Source: Antennarius striatus
Taxonomy: Eukaryota > Chordata > Actinopteri > Lophiiformes > Antennariidae
Assembly: GCF_040054535.1 (NCBI RefSeq)
Contig: NC_090783.1
Coordinates: 7,026,001-7,090,000, forward strand
DNA length: 64,000 bases
Direction of reading: 5' to 3'
Shown: positions 22,301 to 43,510 of the stretch, in pieces
How positions within the stretch are numbered: the first letter of the stretch is position 1
Layout of the letters: the number at the start of each line of letters is the position of its first letter
Program-made: the position numbers and the translations under genes
The notes under the pieces: model-generated
What the model was told of the DNA's origin: nothing
The model's database searches: none
Seen by the model: only the letters and a program-made list of their open reading frames with translations

Positions 22301-24959
22301 TAGTGTGTGCTGAGAACAAGGAGAAACTGTAACCTGGTTAAATTCTTGACTAAGAGTCCCAACATTCTTTACTTCATATACTTTTAAACAAAATAAAAGA
22401 TCCATACGTGTGAGTGATTTTTTCTGTTTTGGTGTCTTCGCCCATTTGAGCAATAAAGTCAGGTTTAGCTAAGCTGCTAAAAGTTCAACGGCAAAATTTA
22501 TCTTTATCTTGGTATAGTTTGTGTGTGTGCGTTGGGGGGGGGGGGGGGGGGGCTTTGGGACAGTAGCCAAACAAGTAGCCTCCACACACAAGCTGTGAGA
22601 AATTCAACAGTCAGTGCTGGTTGGTAATCAAAGTCCTCCGGTGGCATCGGATCTCTGCCGGGTCACCTCATGATGGTCGTCTGATCTCCGGCATGAAAAG
22701 ACGAGAGACAGAGAACAGAGGGAGGGAGGGGGGGGTGAAGGGAGATGAAGAGAGAAAGAAGGAAGGACTGAAAGAAACAGTGAGAGATGGAAGGAGTGCT
22801 CATAAAAGGGGGTAAAGCAATGAAGATCATTCCCACAACAAATAGCACTATCTCAGGGGTTGAAAGGGCCCCCTTTCTGTACACCCCCCCCTCACCCCCT
22901 GTCCTCCACCCCTCCTCCTTCCCCTCCTCTTACCAGTAATGCCAAAACTTGGCAGCCAACGCAGCACATGAGCAACAGTTTCCCATCAGAGAGAGGCAGC
23001 CATCCTACTGCCTTGGCACCAGTGATGTCTGAAGAATGATTGGCACTGTAAGAGGAGAGCAGACATGAATGGAGTCTGTTAGGAGGAGAGAAAGAAACAT
23101 ATCAATGGCTTTTGATCGTTTGAGAGAGATAATGATGAGACCACTGAGGAGACAGAGAAGAGTATCTGATCTGATGGTGTGCGCTTCATGGAGAAAGGTT
23201 GATATTTCTGAACATGAACTTGAGAGAATTATTGCCCGACTTTTTAGCCAAAGATTTTATTTGGTCATTCAGCCTAAATAAAACCATGATTTTTGCCATG
23301 CATGTTTTATTTTTTTAAAGTCTCTTCTGTCCCCTGCCAGGGGATGAGGGCTTCACCTTTTTGAAGTTGGCACGACCCTCCATGTGCTCACCAGCAAATG
23401 CCAACAGATTATGCAAATCCGTGGAGATGTCCCATTCAACACTACCGCCATTTAGGACTGAGATATCGGAGCCAAAAAATGAATAGAGCGATAAAAGAGG
23501 CACTGTTTAAAAAAAAAAAAAGCAGGGAAGCAAGAGCAGAGAAGGGTCAAAGACATTTCAGACATAAATGAAAACATGATGAATACAGTACAGCACATCC
23601 CACTGTGGACCAATCATTTCAGTTACACTCTGGGATTTCTCGCTCTTTGTCTTTTCCTGTTGTTTTACTTTATCTTGTGTGCACTAAGGCAATCTGAGAA
23701 ATATGGAAGCAGAAGGCACCATGGGAACAGTCTAACAAGCGTGCAATGACACAAAAAAGTTCAGAATTAAAGAAGGAAAAAATAAATCAACAAACAAAAA
23801 GAAGCAAACTGGGTACAAACTCTTTGTTATTCATGGGAAAAAATAGCAAGCTTGTTAACTTGCACAATTAAGGCATCATTTGCCAAGAGAAAGAGCAGGT
23901 CTTTGTTTTTTGGGGACAAAAGGTTGAGAGAGCGTGTTTTAGATTGGTGGTGTGAGTGTCATGAGAGTGGTTATCTGGTGTATCACAACAAGGGACACTT
24001 TTGTCACGAGTACAGACAGTGTGACATCGGAAAGTGCTCGAGATAAATCAGGTAATTTTTCATGGTAGTTAGACAAAGAGCACCATACATTCCTGTTCCT
24101 GTGTGTGTTTATAAAAGGAGTTTGTGTGTTGTGGAGGCAAATAACGATGTGTGAGTAATTTCACAAGACATCTCCAATAGAGTAGCATAATTTATGATTC
24201 AAGGCTTTTTTGTTCAAGATTAATGGCATAAAATTTGACTACATCAATAAATTATTCAGATTTTGAAGAATATGTTAAAGAAATCTTAATGTAGAGAATT
24301 AACCAAATGTGTCATTTATATTTAGAAAAATTGAGAACAGAAATGACTCCATTTTATTCTAAAGGCATCATTTCAGTACACAATATCTCATTCAACACTC
24401 ATCAGGCTCATGTCTTACAATTTTTTTTCAAGGTCCCATATTATACTTTTTAAAATTAATTTCACACGTGCTGCCAGATGTCCAGTTACATTATATTTGA
24501 CATGTAATTCTCCAAGATAATCTGTGGTCCTGAATTTGAGTTGTTGAAAACTGAGGAAATGAGTTCAGTGATGAAATGAGCTGTTTGTCTGGGCTGGACA
24601 TTAAATGTTAATGTGCTGCCTCTGTCAACACCTGCTACACACTACGTTGATGTGGTTGGCTCCAGTGCTTTTTACATTTAGTAACTTTGTTACTACGTAT
24701 ATCTCTCTTATCTTTCTCTTGTTTTTCACTCTTTTTTCAAAGAAAAGAGTGGAGGAGACAACGGATGAGTATGAAGAGTAGATAATAAAGGCTGTGTTTT
24801 CTGACAATTGTCACAGACCATGAGAGATGGTTGGATAACAAGATGGAGACAAGCAGGATGGGCTACAGTGAAACTTGGCTGCGATCCCAAATAACAAAGT
24901 TTCCACTGAGGGCTTCCAAATTTTGAGCTGACAGGGATGATACAGTAGATGAAACATGG
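19352..24959. other. Gene-poor intergenic DNA
   Basis: AT-rich, with a short (TAA)n run at 19981-20004 and poly-G at 22533-22552. A 172-codon open frame near 21300-21819 has AT-driven composition and no family resemblance. No exon, RNA gene or transposon core is recognised. Confidence 0.45.
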
Positions 24960-25480
24960 AGGTCTTGTCCTGTTCTCATGAACTACATAGAATTGTTGGC
25001 TGTTGGGCGCCATTCCTGTATTATGGGTTGAGTTTGACTGTTTTCCTTATCCTTCAACTCTTCTAATCTGCCACTCTGGGCCTTAACTAGAATCTTGCCT
25101 GTGGTCTTCCCATTCCTCACTACGTTCCCCACAGTGGAAACTGACAGCTGACATCCCTCAGTGAGTTGCTTGTCCTTCCCCTAAACCATGATGTTGAACA
25201 ATCTTTGGTTTCAGGTCATTTGACAGTTGTTTCAGGTCTCCCATGTTACCATTTTCTAGAGAAGATGCAAAGAAGAGATCAACTTGCAGTTGGCCACCTT
25301 AAATGCCCTTTGTCATGAATAGCTTCACCAGTGTATGTAGGTTAAGGGTAAATGAGCTTACCAAACAAATATTGTGTCCCAGTAATTAGTGCTAAAGGCA
25401 TTCAAATCAATAAAACAACAAAGGGGCCCAAATTTATGCAACTGCCTGCTTTTGTTTAAATAACTATTGCAAACGTTCTG
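24960..25480 (-). mobile_element. Possible DNA-transposon relic
   Basis: The phrases 'ttgttggctgttgggcgcca', 'tattatgggttgagtttga' and 'ggcccaaatttatgcaactg' resemble parts of degenerate DNA transposons I associate with fish genomes. Reading the minus strand gives broken peptides such as 'SVSTVGNVVRNGKTTGKIL'. No intact terminal repeats or catalytic residues were found. Confidence 0.3.
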
Positions 25481-28118
25481 TAATTCCCATAAACTTCATT
25501 TCACTTCTCAAATATCAGTGTTTGTCTGCTATATGATGTATTTAACTAAAATTGTTTGTCTGAACAACCAGTGATTTTTAAACGAAAATCTTTATAAAGA
25601 ATTATTTTGCCCACAAAAAGCTCTTGTTGGAGAAAATATTGTGACAAATATGACCGCAATGGATGACATATTACAGCATCGTTATTATCTGAAATGATTA
25701 AATGTACTGTTTTATGTTCATCCATAGATGTATTATTTCCATTTGATGCATCACCAAACTGATTATCTTTTCTCTTTTCACTATATTTTCCATTTCTTTG
25801 TGTATTATCTTGACAAAGACAAAGAAGAAACAAGAAAATCAGCAGTACATTGAATGTAATTTACAAAAAATATTCTGGTGTGAGAACTTTAAAACCGTCC
25901 TTTCTATCTACTCTTTATTAGTATATTCTGCTGATAATACAGCTTTACTTTTACTGTATTAAATTTTATTGATAATAGAGTAACAATACTTTGCACTGTG
26001 ACATTGTTACAGTAACTAAAGTATATAGAGTTTTCCTTTACCACAGTTATATAGAAGTATATGTGATTTTATTCTGAAAACAAATGCATGGTTTAAATTT
26101 GGGTGAACCACCCCTTATATAATGAGCTCACTAAAACACCTTCTGTTTTCTCTCTCATTTTTACTTTGACTAAAAGCAAAACTTTTATCTGGAAATAATT
26201 CAACTATCCTGCAAACAGCACTCATTTCTGTTGTCACTTTACTTCTCAGTTCCCTGAATGACGCACACGCCTCTTTTTCATCTATTCTGCTGAAGGAGCT
26301 CAAGATTTCCAGCATCACTGGAATTCCCCTCTTGGGATTCAAAGAGGAGAGCCTGCCTTTCAGCTTCAATCACTCTCGTGCTCGTGAAGCATGCATTCAA
26401 ATGTGGAGGCTTCTTTGAACATGCCTTTAGGTTGCACTGCGGCCAGTTTTTTCGTGCCAGAAATCAAACATAACGCTTCAGTGACGAACAGAGAATATGA
26501 AAACTGACACTGTGAATTGGGAGAATCCAACTTGCAGCTCTTTGGTAGTCTGAAAGGGGGGTGTGACATGTGATGTGGTCCGACGATCACTGTTGAGGCA
26601 CCTGACAAACTTGACGCCCCAGTTGACTCTTTGCAGGGCCAGAAAGAAAGGGTAAATACAACCCAGAGGTTATAATGTGCTCCCCGTGCGCTTGGCTGGG
26701 CTCATGAGGGTTGAGCGCGGTGTGTTTAACCTTTTGTCCGGGCAGAAGACGGCCGCTCCTGTGTGTTGAGCTGCATCCAGAGCCAACAGGGCCAGTTAGG
26801 GGCTCCACAGGTCATCCTCTGAGGTCATGATCTGAGTAACCAATCCAGAGAAAAAAATAAAGCAAGAGTGAGACTGGCAGCTGGTAGGGTGGAAGACTTC
26901 ATATTGAGTCGTCCCACATTTATTCAAACTGAATGAGAACGTGCGAATACTTTTTTTCTATGAATGCTGACAGGGTGATTAAAGGCATTAAATTGAACAG
27001 AAAGAAATTATGTTTTTTGTGGGAAACTTTAGGATAAATAAAGATATAGCACAGCTAAATAGAGGAAACACCCATAAGAAAACATCTGAAAAACAAGAAA
27101 CTGTTTCATTCATTTTTAGAGTTTCCTTTGGCTTTGCAGGTTCTAAACACTGACTGGGCCGTCCTGGTGGTGGCCGAAGCGGTTTTAACCACACTGACCT
27201 CAGATTGACCTTCACAGCAGGACTCTCGTGTCTGACACCAAGAGCATGCTGCAGCACAACACAGACTGTGGAATAAAACCCATGGTTCACAAGTCATTTC
27301 ATCAAATGAGACACACATCGCTGTCAGACAAGATTCACCACGCAACGCCTTAGCATGTGCATTTTATTTAAAGCTGCACAACTTTATTATCGAGACCAGA
27401 CTCCAGGATTTGGGTTGTTGAACAAAAAGAGAGTGTTACTAATGAATTATTTTTTTTGTAATTTTTTTTATTAGTGCTATATTTTAACATGCATGTGTTT
27501 ACGTGTTTCTTTTTTACTGTGAAGTACAAAAAAATCTCCTTTGTCAAAAACATTTTTCTACATCAAAATTAAAAGATTCTGATGTAGAAAATTGCAAACA
27601 CTTGATTTTAAAATGAACTTACATTGTAAATTCTTCACACCCAACAAAGAGTAATGTTGATTAAACAGATTTATTGCGTGGTGTTGATGTAAAATTCATT
27701 TGATTGACAAAATATTTTGTTATATTAAGAACTTACTTGTTCCTGTTACCCTCCTATCAACAGTTATTGTGCATATTCATTCAGCCTATTGAATGAATAC
27801 GTGACGTGTGATTTGGTCATATCACACGTCACAGCTAATTGAACACGCCCTTGTCCGGAGAGCGGGGGGTGTTCTCTAGCAGACGGGCTCAGGATATGTC
27901 AATCACTCTGTCAATCACTCCCGTCTTTAAGCCGTGATGGGCAAGAAAATAATCAGGACATTTGTGGACTCCTGGACACGTTTCAGACATTACAGTCGAT
28001 ACAGGACCCGCTGTTTTCCAGAGTCTAGGAGTTGGTAGTGTTAGGGAGGAGCACTGTGTTTATGTAGAGACCTGAAAAATGTGTTTTTCATAATAGGAAC
28101 CCCCTTAACTAATATCCT
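25481..28118. other. Gene-poor intergenic DNA with a double hairpin
   Basis: No gene is recognised. Two adjacent inverted repeats lie at 27775-27832. ATTCATTCA (27775-27783) pairs with 27790-27798. GTGACGTGTGAT (27801-27812) pairs exactly with 27821-27832 across an 8-base loop. Confidence 0.5.
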
Positions 28119-28154
28119 GTATATACAGTATATACAGTATATACAGTATATACA

Positions 28155-28192
<38 letters not shown>

Positions 28193-28224
28193 TATATATA
28201 CAGTATATATACAGTATATATACA

Positions 28225-28304
<80 letters not shown>
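28119..28304. repeat. (TATACAG)n and (AT)n microsatellite
   Basis: Repeats of 'tatacagta' grade into long (AT)n tracts. The Tyr/Ile frames on both strands are artefacts. Confidence 0.95.
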
Positions 28305-36084
<7,780 letters not shown>

Positions 36085-36600
36085 TTCATCCGTCAGTCCG
36101 TCTGTCCACCAAATATCTTCATAACCATTGCAGATAGAAAGATGAAAGAAAAAGCACGTTACTCGTGCATCAAAGGGGATGAAAATGAGATGATGACCTT
36201 GACCGTGACAAAACTAAGTTAAGGTCAAATCTCAACTTTTGTACATTTTTTTTGCACATATATCAGGAACCAGATAAGATATAAAGACAAAACAAAAGGC
36301 TTTGTATTCAGGGAGGAAAGGGGATGAAAATTAGATCACAACCTTGACCTTGAAAAACTAGGTCATGGTAAAATTTTCACTTTTATACCTTTTTAGGTAC
36401 ACATCTCTGAAACCTGATAAGATGTAATCACAAAACAAAAATCAACATTTTCAGGAAGCCAGAGCCACAAAAATGTGATGATGGCCTTCACCTTTGGAAA
36501 AAGATGGCAATATAATTAAGAAATCATTACTGCGACCATTATGATAGTCAGTCAGGGTAAAATTTTGAATTCAGGGGTGTTGCATTCTCTAACTGCCTTG
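36085..36600. repeat. TNAAGGTCA repeat family, copy D
   Basis: In reverse orientation to copy A, it contains 'ccaccaaatatcttcataac', 'ggggatgaaaatgagatgat' and a second related block ('ggggatgaaaattagatcac'), so it too is a degenerate tandem. Half-sites: TGACCTTGA at 36194-36202 and 36345-36353 (complement TCAAGGTCA), and TTAAGGTCA at 36219-36227. No coding frame. Confidence 0.65.
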
Positions 36601-37203
36601 TTTCTGTCTGTGTTGGATTTATTAGCCCTATCTTTGAAACCCCATTTCAACTAATGTTTTGCCCAGTCCAGGGCCCTACGTGGGCTGGGTGGATTCCATG
36701 TCTGTGGTTATTTTGGTTGGCCCAGCATTTTGTTTTTGCTATTTTGTCAATTTCATTAATTATTTTATGAAAATTAATTTGAGGATTGTAAATGATCTCA
36801 TGGTATCACCACCTGAATGCTTCATGGTTATACTGTGTTGAACTTTTGGAAAATGTTACTAAATATTTTTTAACCATGACAAGAAAACTGTTGCATGTGC
36901 AACAGCTGTAGAGTTCAGGTCTGTTTCACCCTTCCAGCTTCCTACTCTTCACATTCATCCTGTCTCTGTCTCCACCTTTCTACCTCGGCACCAGAACGAC
37001 TCGTGATACTTGCACTCCCTGTCATCATTCTCACCCCACCCTTGTTTCTCATGAGCCTCTTTTTTCCTTTTTTCTTCCTGTCTCCCCCATGCTCAGTGTC
37101 TTTCTCCACCCCCACCATGTCCATCTCTTTGTCCCCCACTGACTGTGTGTCTCCAGGTCTTCCTTATTGTTCATGGGGATTTCTCCTCAATCTCTGTGTC
37201 AGT
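36601..37203. other. Intergenic DNA, pyrimidine-rich in part
   Basis: From 36930 to 37200 the plus strand is C/T-rich, producing a long Ser/Pro/Leu open frame with no family resemblance. Confidence 0.45.
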
Positions 37204-37212
37204 GTTTGTGTG

Positions 37213-37252
<40 letters not shown>
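37204..37252. repeat. (TG)n microsatellite
   Basis: TG dinucleotide run with one CG interruption, followed by a short (GC)-rich stretch. Confidence 0.95.
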
Positions 37253-37254
<2 letters not shown>

Positions 37255-37824
37255 GGCGCGCGCTGCTCGGCCATGGGCACTGCCCTATGGGTAGGAAACA
37301 TCAGCTGCGTGTTTCTCTCTCTCGCTCATCTCTCTCTGTGTCTGTCTGCCTCTCTCTATCTCTCTTACAGAAAGACACACATTGTCTTTATCAGTCTTGT
37401 AAATGTGAATGCAAACAACCAGCAAAGACACCAAAGAGCAGACGTGAAACACTTAAATAACCTTCTTGCCCTGGAGCCCTGGAGATGTCAGTTTCTAAAT
37501 AAGCTCAGAAGAACCCAGTGTGCATCTAAGCCTGCAGGATTTGAGAAAAGAGGATTGGACTAAATTTGTGTCTAAACTGGAAAGTCGTGAGGCTGAGCAA
37601 TGATGCAGAATATTTTAAATGTTTATTTTTGACAAAAAAAATAAGTCAATAGCAATCTGAAACTTCTTAAAATAAATGTAAAGGAGCAGTGGTTTATTTT
37701 TAATCAGTCCCACATTGACCGTGCTGCCACTATGACCACTCACTAGAGCAGAAAGTGTGAAAATAGTCCCTATAAAAACTAAAAAAACCCACTAAAAAAA
37801 CCCAACAGTGAACAAATATATACA

Positions 37825-38181
37825 TGGAATACTGAGGAAGACTGCGTTTAACTGTTTCAGTGTATGTACTGTATACATACTGTATATACATACATACATA
37901 CATATATCTACACACCATATATATGTATGTATGTATATATACACACACTGTATATACATACTGTATATATACTGTTTATACATATATCCTGTATATACAT
38001 ATATACAGTAATATGCTGAACAGAATATATATATATAAAATGTCCTCAATGGGAAAACTGTTTATTTTACTTAATTGTGATTGGTGACAATGAAATAATC
38101 TCCAAATAATGATATCAACTTTTAACTAAGCCTTTAACAGATACACTGAAACAGTTTAACACAGTCTTCTTCTGTATTCCA
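37825..38181. repeat. Inverted-repeat element around a TATACA microsatellite
   Basis: The 41 bases at 37825-37865 reappear as a reverse complement at 38141-38181 with only a few mismatches; both arms include 'aagactg' and 'aactgtttcagtgtat'. The interior is largely TATACA/TACA-type repeat. This fits a small fold-back or MITE-like element. No target duplication was identified. Confidence 0.7.
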
Positions 38182-40825
<2,644 letters not shown>

Positions 40826-42573
40826 ATGGCTGAAGGAGTGGTTAGTTTCTTGAAGGATTTTCTGGCTGGCGGTGTTGCCGCTGCCATCTCAAAAACAGCT
40901 GTTGCTCCCATTGAGAGAGTCAAGCTGTTGCTGCAGGTAAAATGAACAAAATTGTTGCCAAAAGTATGACTGTACGCCCATGGTTTAGTGCGCAAAGTGC
41001 ATGTGCGTAAAAGTGTTTGATTTCGATGTACCAAACCATGAAATATTCATCTGGAACTCTGTGAAGAGAAGAATTGCCCAGGTTTTAGACTGAGTGTTGT
41101 GCTGCCCTTTCTGACTTCACGTGGTCTGACGCGTAATGTCAAGAGGTAAGTGAGAAGCTTTGCGTCAATGATGGATTACGCACCGGACTTTGAAATGTTG
41201 CTGATGTTGGCAACGGCGACTGGCCATCCTATTATCCGTTTTAGTTTTTGAACTATAGGGGTGTTTCTTTGATTATTTACCAGTAGAACACATGAGCATA
41301 GAAAATGTAAGTGCAACCCAAAGGCTAATTTTAACTGGAAGCGCGTAATCCAATCCACAGCAGATTCTCAAGTGGCAAGAGTGCATGTAGATCACTTTGC
41401 GCACAACACAACACAACTACACAGTCGTGTCTGGCCAGAAAAAACCCAACACACGCGCAATAAAATGGAATATAGTAAAATAAAACTGAAATACACAAGT
41501 TTATTCTGTCAGTGTTTGATCACATAAGCAATCACACAGTTCATTTATTTTTAATTAACTTTAATTATTATTGTTGTTTCTAGGTACAACATGCAAGCAA
41601 ACAGATCACCGCAGAGACACAGTACAAGGGAATAATTGACTGTGTGGTTCGAATTCCAAAGGAGCAGGGTTTTATTTCCTTCTGGAGAGGCAACCTGGCC
41701 AACGTGATTCGTTACTTTCCCACCCAAGCCCTCAACTTCGCCTTCAAAGACAAGTACAAGAGGATCTTCCTTGGTGGTGTGGATCAAAAAACACAGTTCT
41801 GGCGTTACTTCGCTGGTAATCTGGCGTCTGGCGGTGCCGCCGGTGCGACTTCGCTCTGCTTCGTCTACCCACTCGATTTCGCCAGGACGAGACTCGCTGC
41901 TGACATCGGCAAAGGCGCAGCAGAGAGAGAATTCACCGGTCTTGGAAACTGCATTAGCAAGATTTTCAAAACTGATGGTCTCAAGGGTCTTTATCTCGGT
42001 TTCAACGTGTCAGTGCAGGGTATTATCATCTATCGAGCGGCCTACTTCGGGTGCTTCGACACAGCCAAAGGTGCGCACGTCTGTTTCAACTGACTTTTGA
42101 AAGTGATTACGTTTTCTCTGTATTTGTTTGGCGCGTAATTTAATTCTTGCCTCGAACAGGTATGCTGCCAGACCCCAAGAACACGCACATCGTCATCACC
42201 TGGATGATTGCCCAGACTGTCACCGCCGCAGCTGGAATTGTCTCCTACCCCTTCGACACTGTCAGACGTCGTATGATGATGCAGTCTGGACGTAAAGGAG
42301 GTGAGCGTCACTGACGTCATGTTTGCACAAAAATTTGATTTTGTGTGGCCCAATCATACATTTTACGCATACGTTCATGGGCATTACTTATTGCCACCAA
42401 TGTTTCTATTTTCAGCTGACATCATGTACAAGGGTACAATCGACTGCTGGAAGAAAATTCTCAAAGACGAGGGACCAAAAGCCTTCTTCAAGGGCGCTTG
42501 GTCCAACGTGATCAGAGGAATGGGTGGAGCCTTTGTGTTGGTGCTCTACGATGAGATCAAGAAGTTCACATAA
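40826..42573 (+). CDS. slc25a4: ADP/ATP translocase (mitochondrial carrier SLC25A4 type)
   Basis: Four exons encode 298 residues, the standard length for the family: 40826-40936, 41584-42070, 42160-42300 and 42416-42573, with GT/AG borders and phases 0, 1 and 1. The start [16 protein letters not shown] is the only ATG in frame ahead of the first carrier repeat. The three mitochondrial-carrier repeats carry 'PIERVK' (about residue 28), 'PLDFARTR' (about 133) and 'PFDTVRR' (about 230), and the ADP/ATP-carrier signature RRRMMM follows. Family knowledge: it exchanges cytosolic ADP for matrix ATP across the inner mitochondrial membrane through six membrane helices. Placement between helt and cfap97 supports slc25a4 over slc25a5 or slc25a6. 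Nothing looks damaged. Confidence 0.97.
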
Positions 42574-42635
42574 TAAACTATTTCATCTCAGTCCTTAAGT
42601 ACAGCCTTCTCTTTGAGTATGAATACTTTTATCAA

Positions 42636-42641
42636 AATAAA
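42636..42641 (+). terminator. slc25a4: Polyadenylation signal of slc25a4
   Basis: AATAAA lies 63 bases after the stop codon. A second AATAAA near 42875 could serve a longer transcript. Confidence 0.65.
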
Positions 42642-42659
42642 CTGCTTGTGGTGAATTGC

Positions 42660-43510
42660 AATTTGGGCATGTAGGTTACCATGCCTTCTCAGCAATCTGT
42701 ATTTACCCTACTGACAACGTATCTAAAGGTAGAGGCAATGCTGTGATGATGCTAAGGCTTTACGTTTCATTCTGTATGCACCTATTCTTTTGTATAACAG
42801 TTGCCGAGGCGCATGTGTTGTTATGCTGTGACCACTCTGAACCACACATCACATGTCACACATTATTTTATAAAGAATAAAAACACTGTATTAGTGTAAG
42901 GGTGTCATCTTCTGGATGCATCTCTCCTGTAATTGTCAGTAGCCATATTTATTTCTAAGCCCCAGAAATTCAGAATATTGCAACAATGACCTAACATGTA
43001 GAGCAACATGACCCTAAAACTGCTTTAGATAAAGGGAATTCCGCTGTAATTTCAATATTCCAGTTCATTTCAACATAAATGAACAATCTTTGAATTGGAA
43101 GACAACATCTGGTAGTTGCAATCTGAATGTATATATTGTTATATTGACCACTGTGTAACAAAGGCTCAGATCACTTCCACTCATGTTACTGATACATTTT
43201 TTCACATGCATATACTGTATGTATATGGGTGTACAGCCCAAGACCTAGTGGACTAAGCTAATACAAGTACCACCTTAAAGGTTATTACAGTATTACTGCA
43301 GCATCCGCTTTTGTTTTTGGGTAGAAGTACTTTATTGACAGCGGAGATGAGACAAAAATTTCAGTTTTATATAAAAGCATGCAATTGGCCGGTTGAACGT
43401 CCAGTTTTATCTGATAACTATTGACATGTACAGAACAAAAACATTTCTAATATTTATTTTTCATCATATAAAAACTAGTTCCTACTGCGTGGTTCATGAC
43501 AGCAATGTTT
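42660..43510. other. Convergent intergenic region between slc25a4 and cfap97
   Basis: slc25a4 and cfap97 are transcribed toward each other, so both 3' untranslated regions lie here. The stretch from about 43273 to 43510 is paralogous to the split pair 50303-50470 and 55986-56050, marking it as the 3' part of the duplicated cfap97 unit. Confidence 0.6.

Noticed and set aside
36895-37563. 222-codon open frame rich in Ser, Pro and Cys
   Set aside because: It runs through pyrimidine-rich and TG-repeat DNA, shows no domain and has no plausible exon structure.
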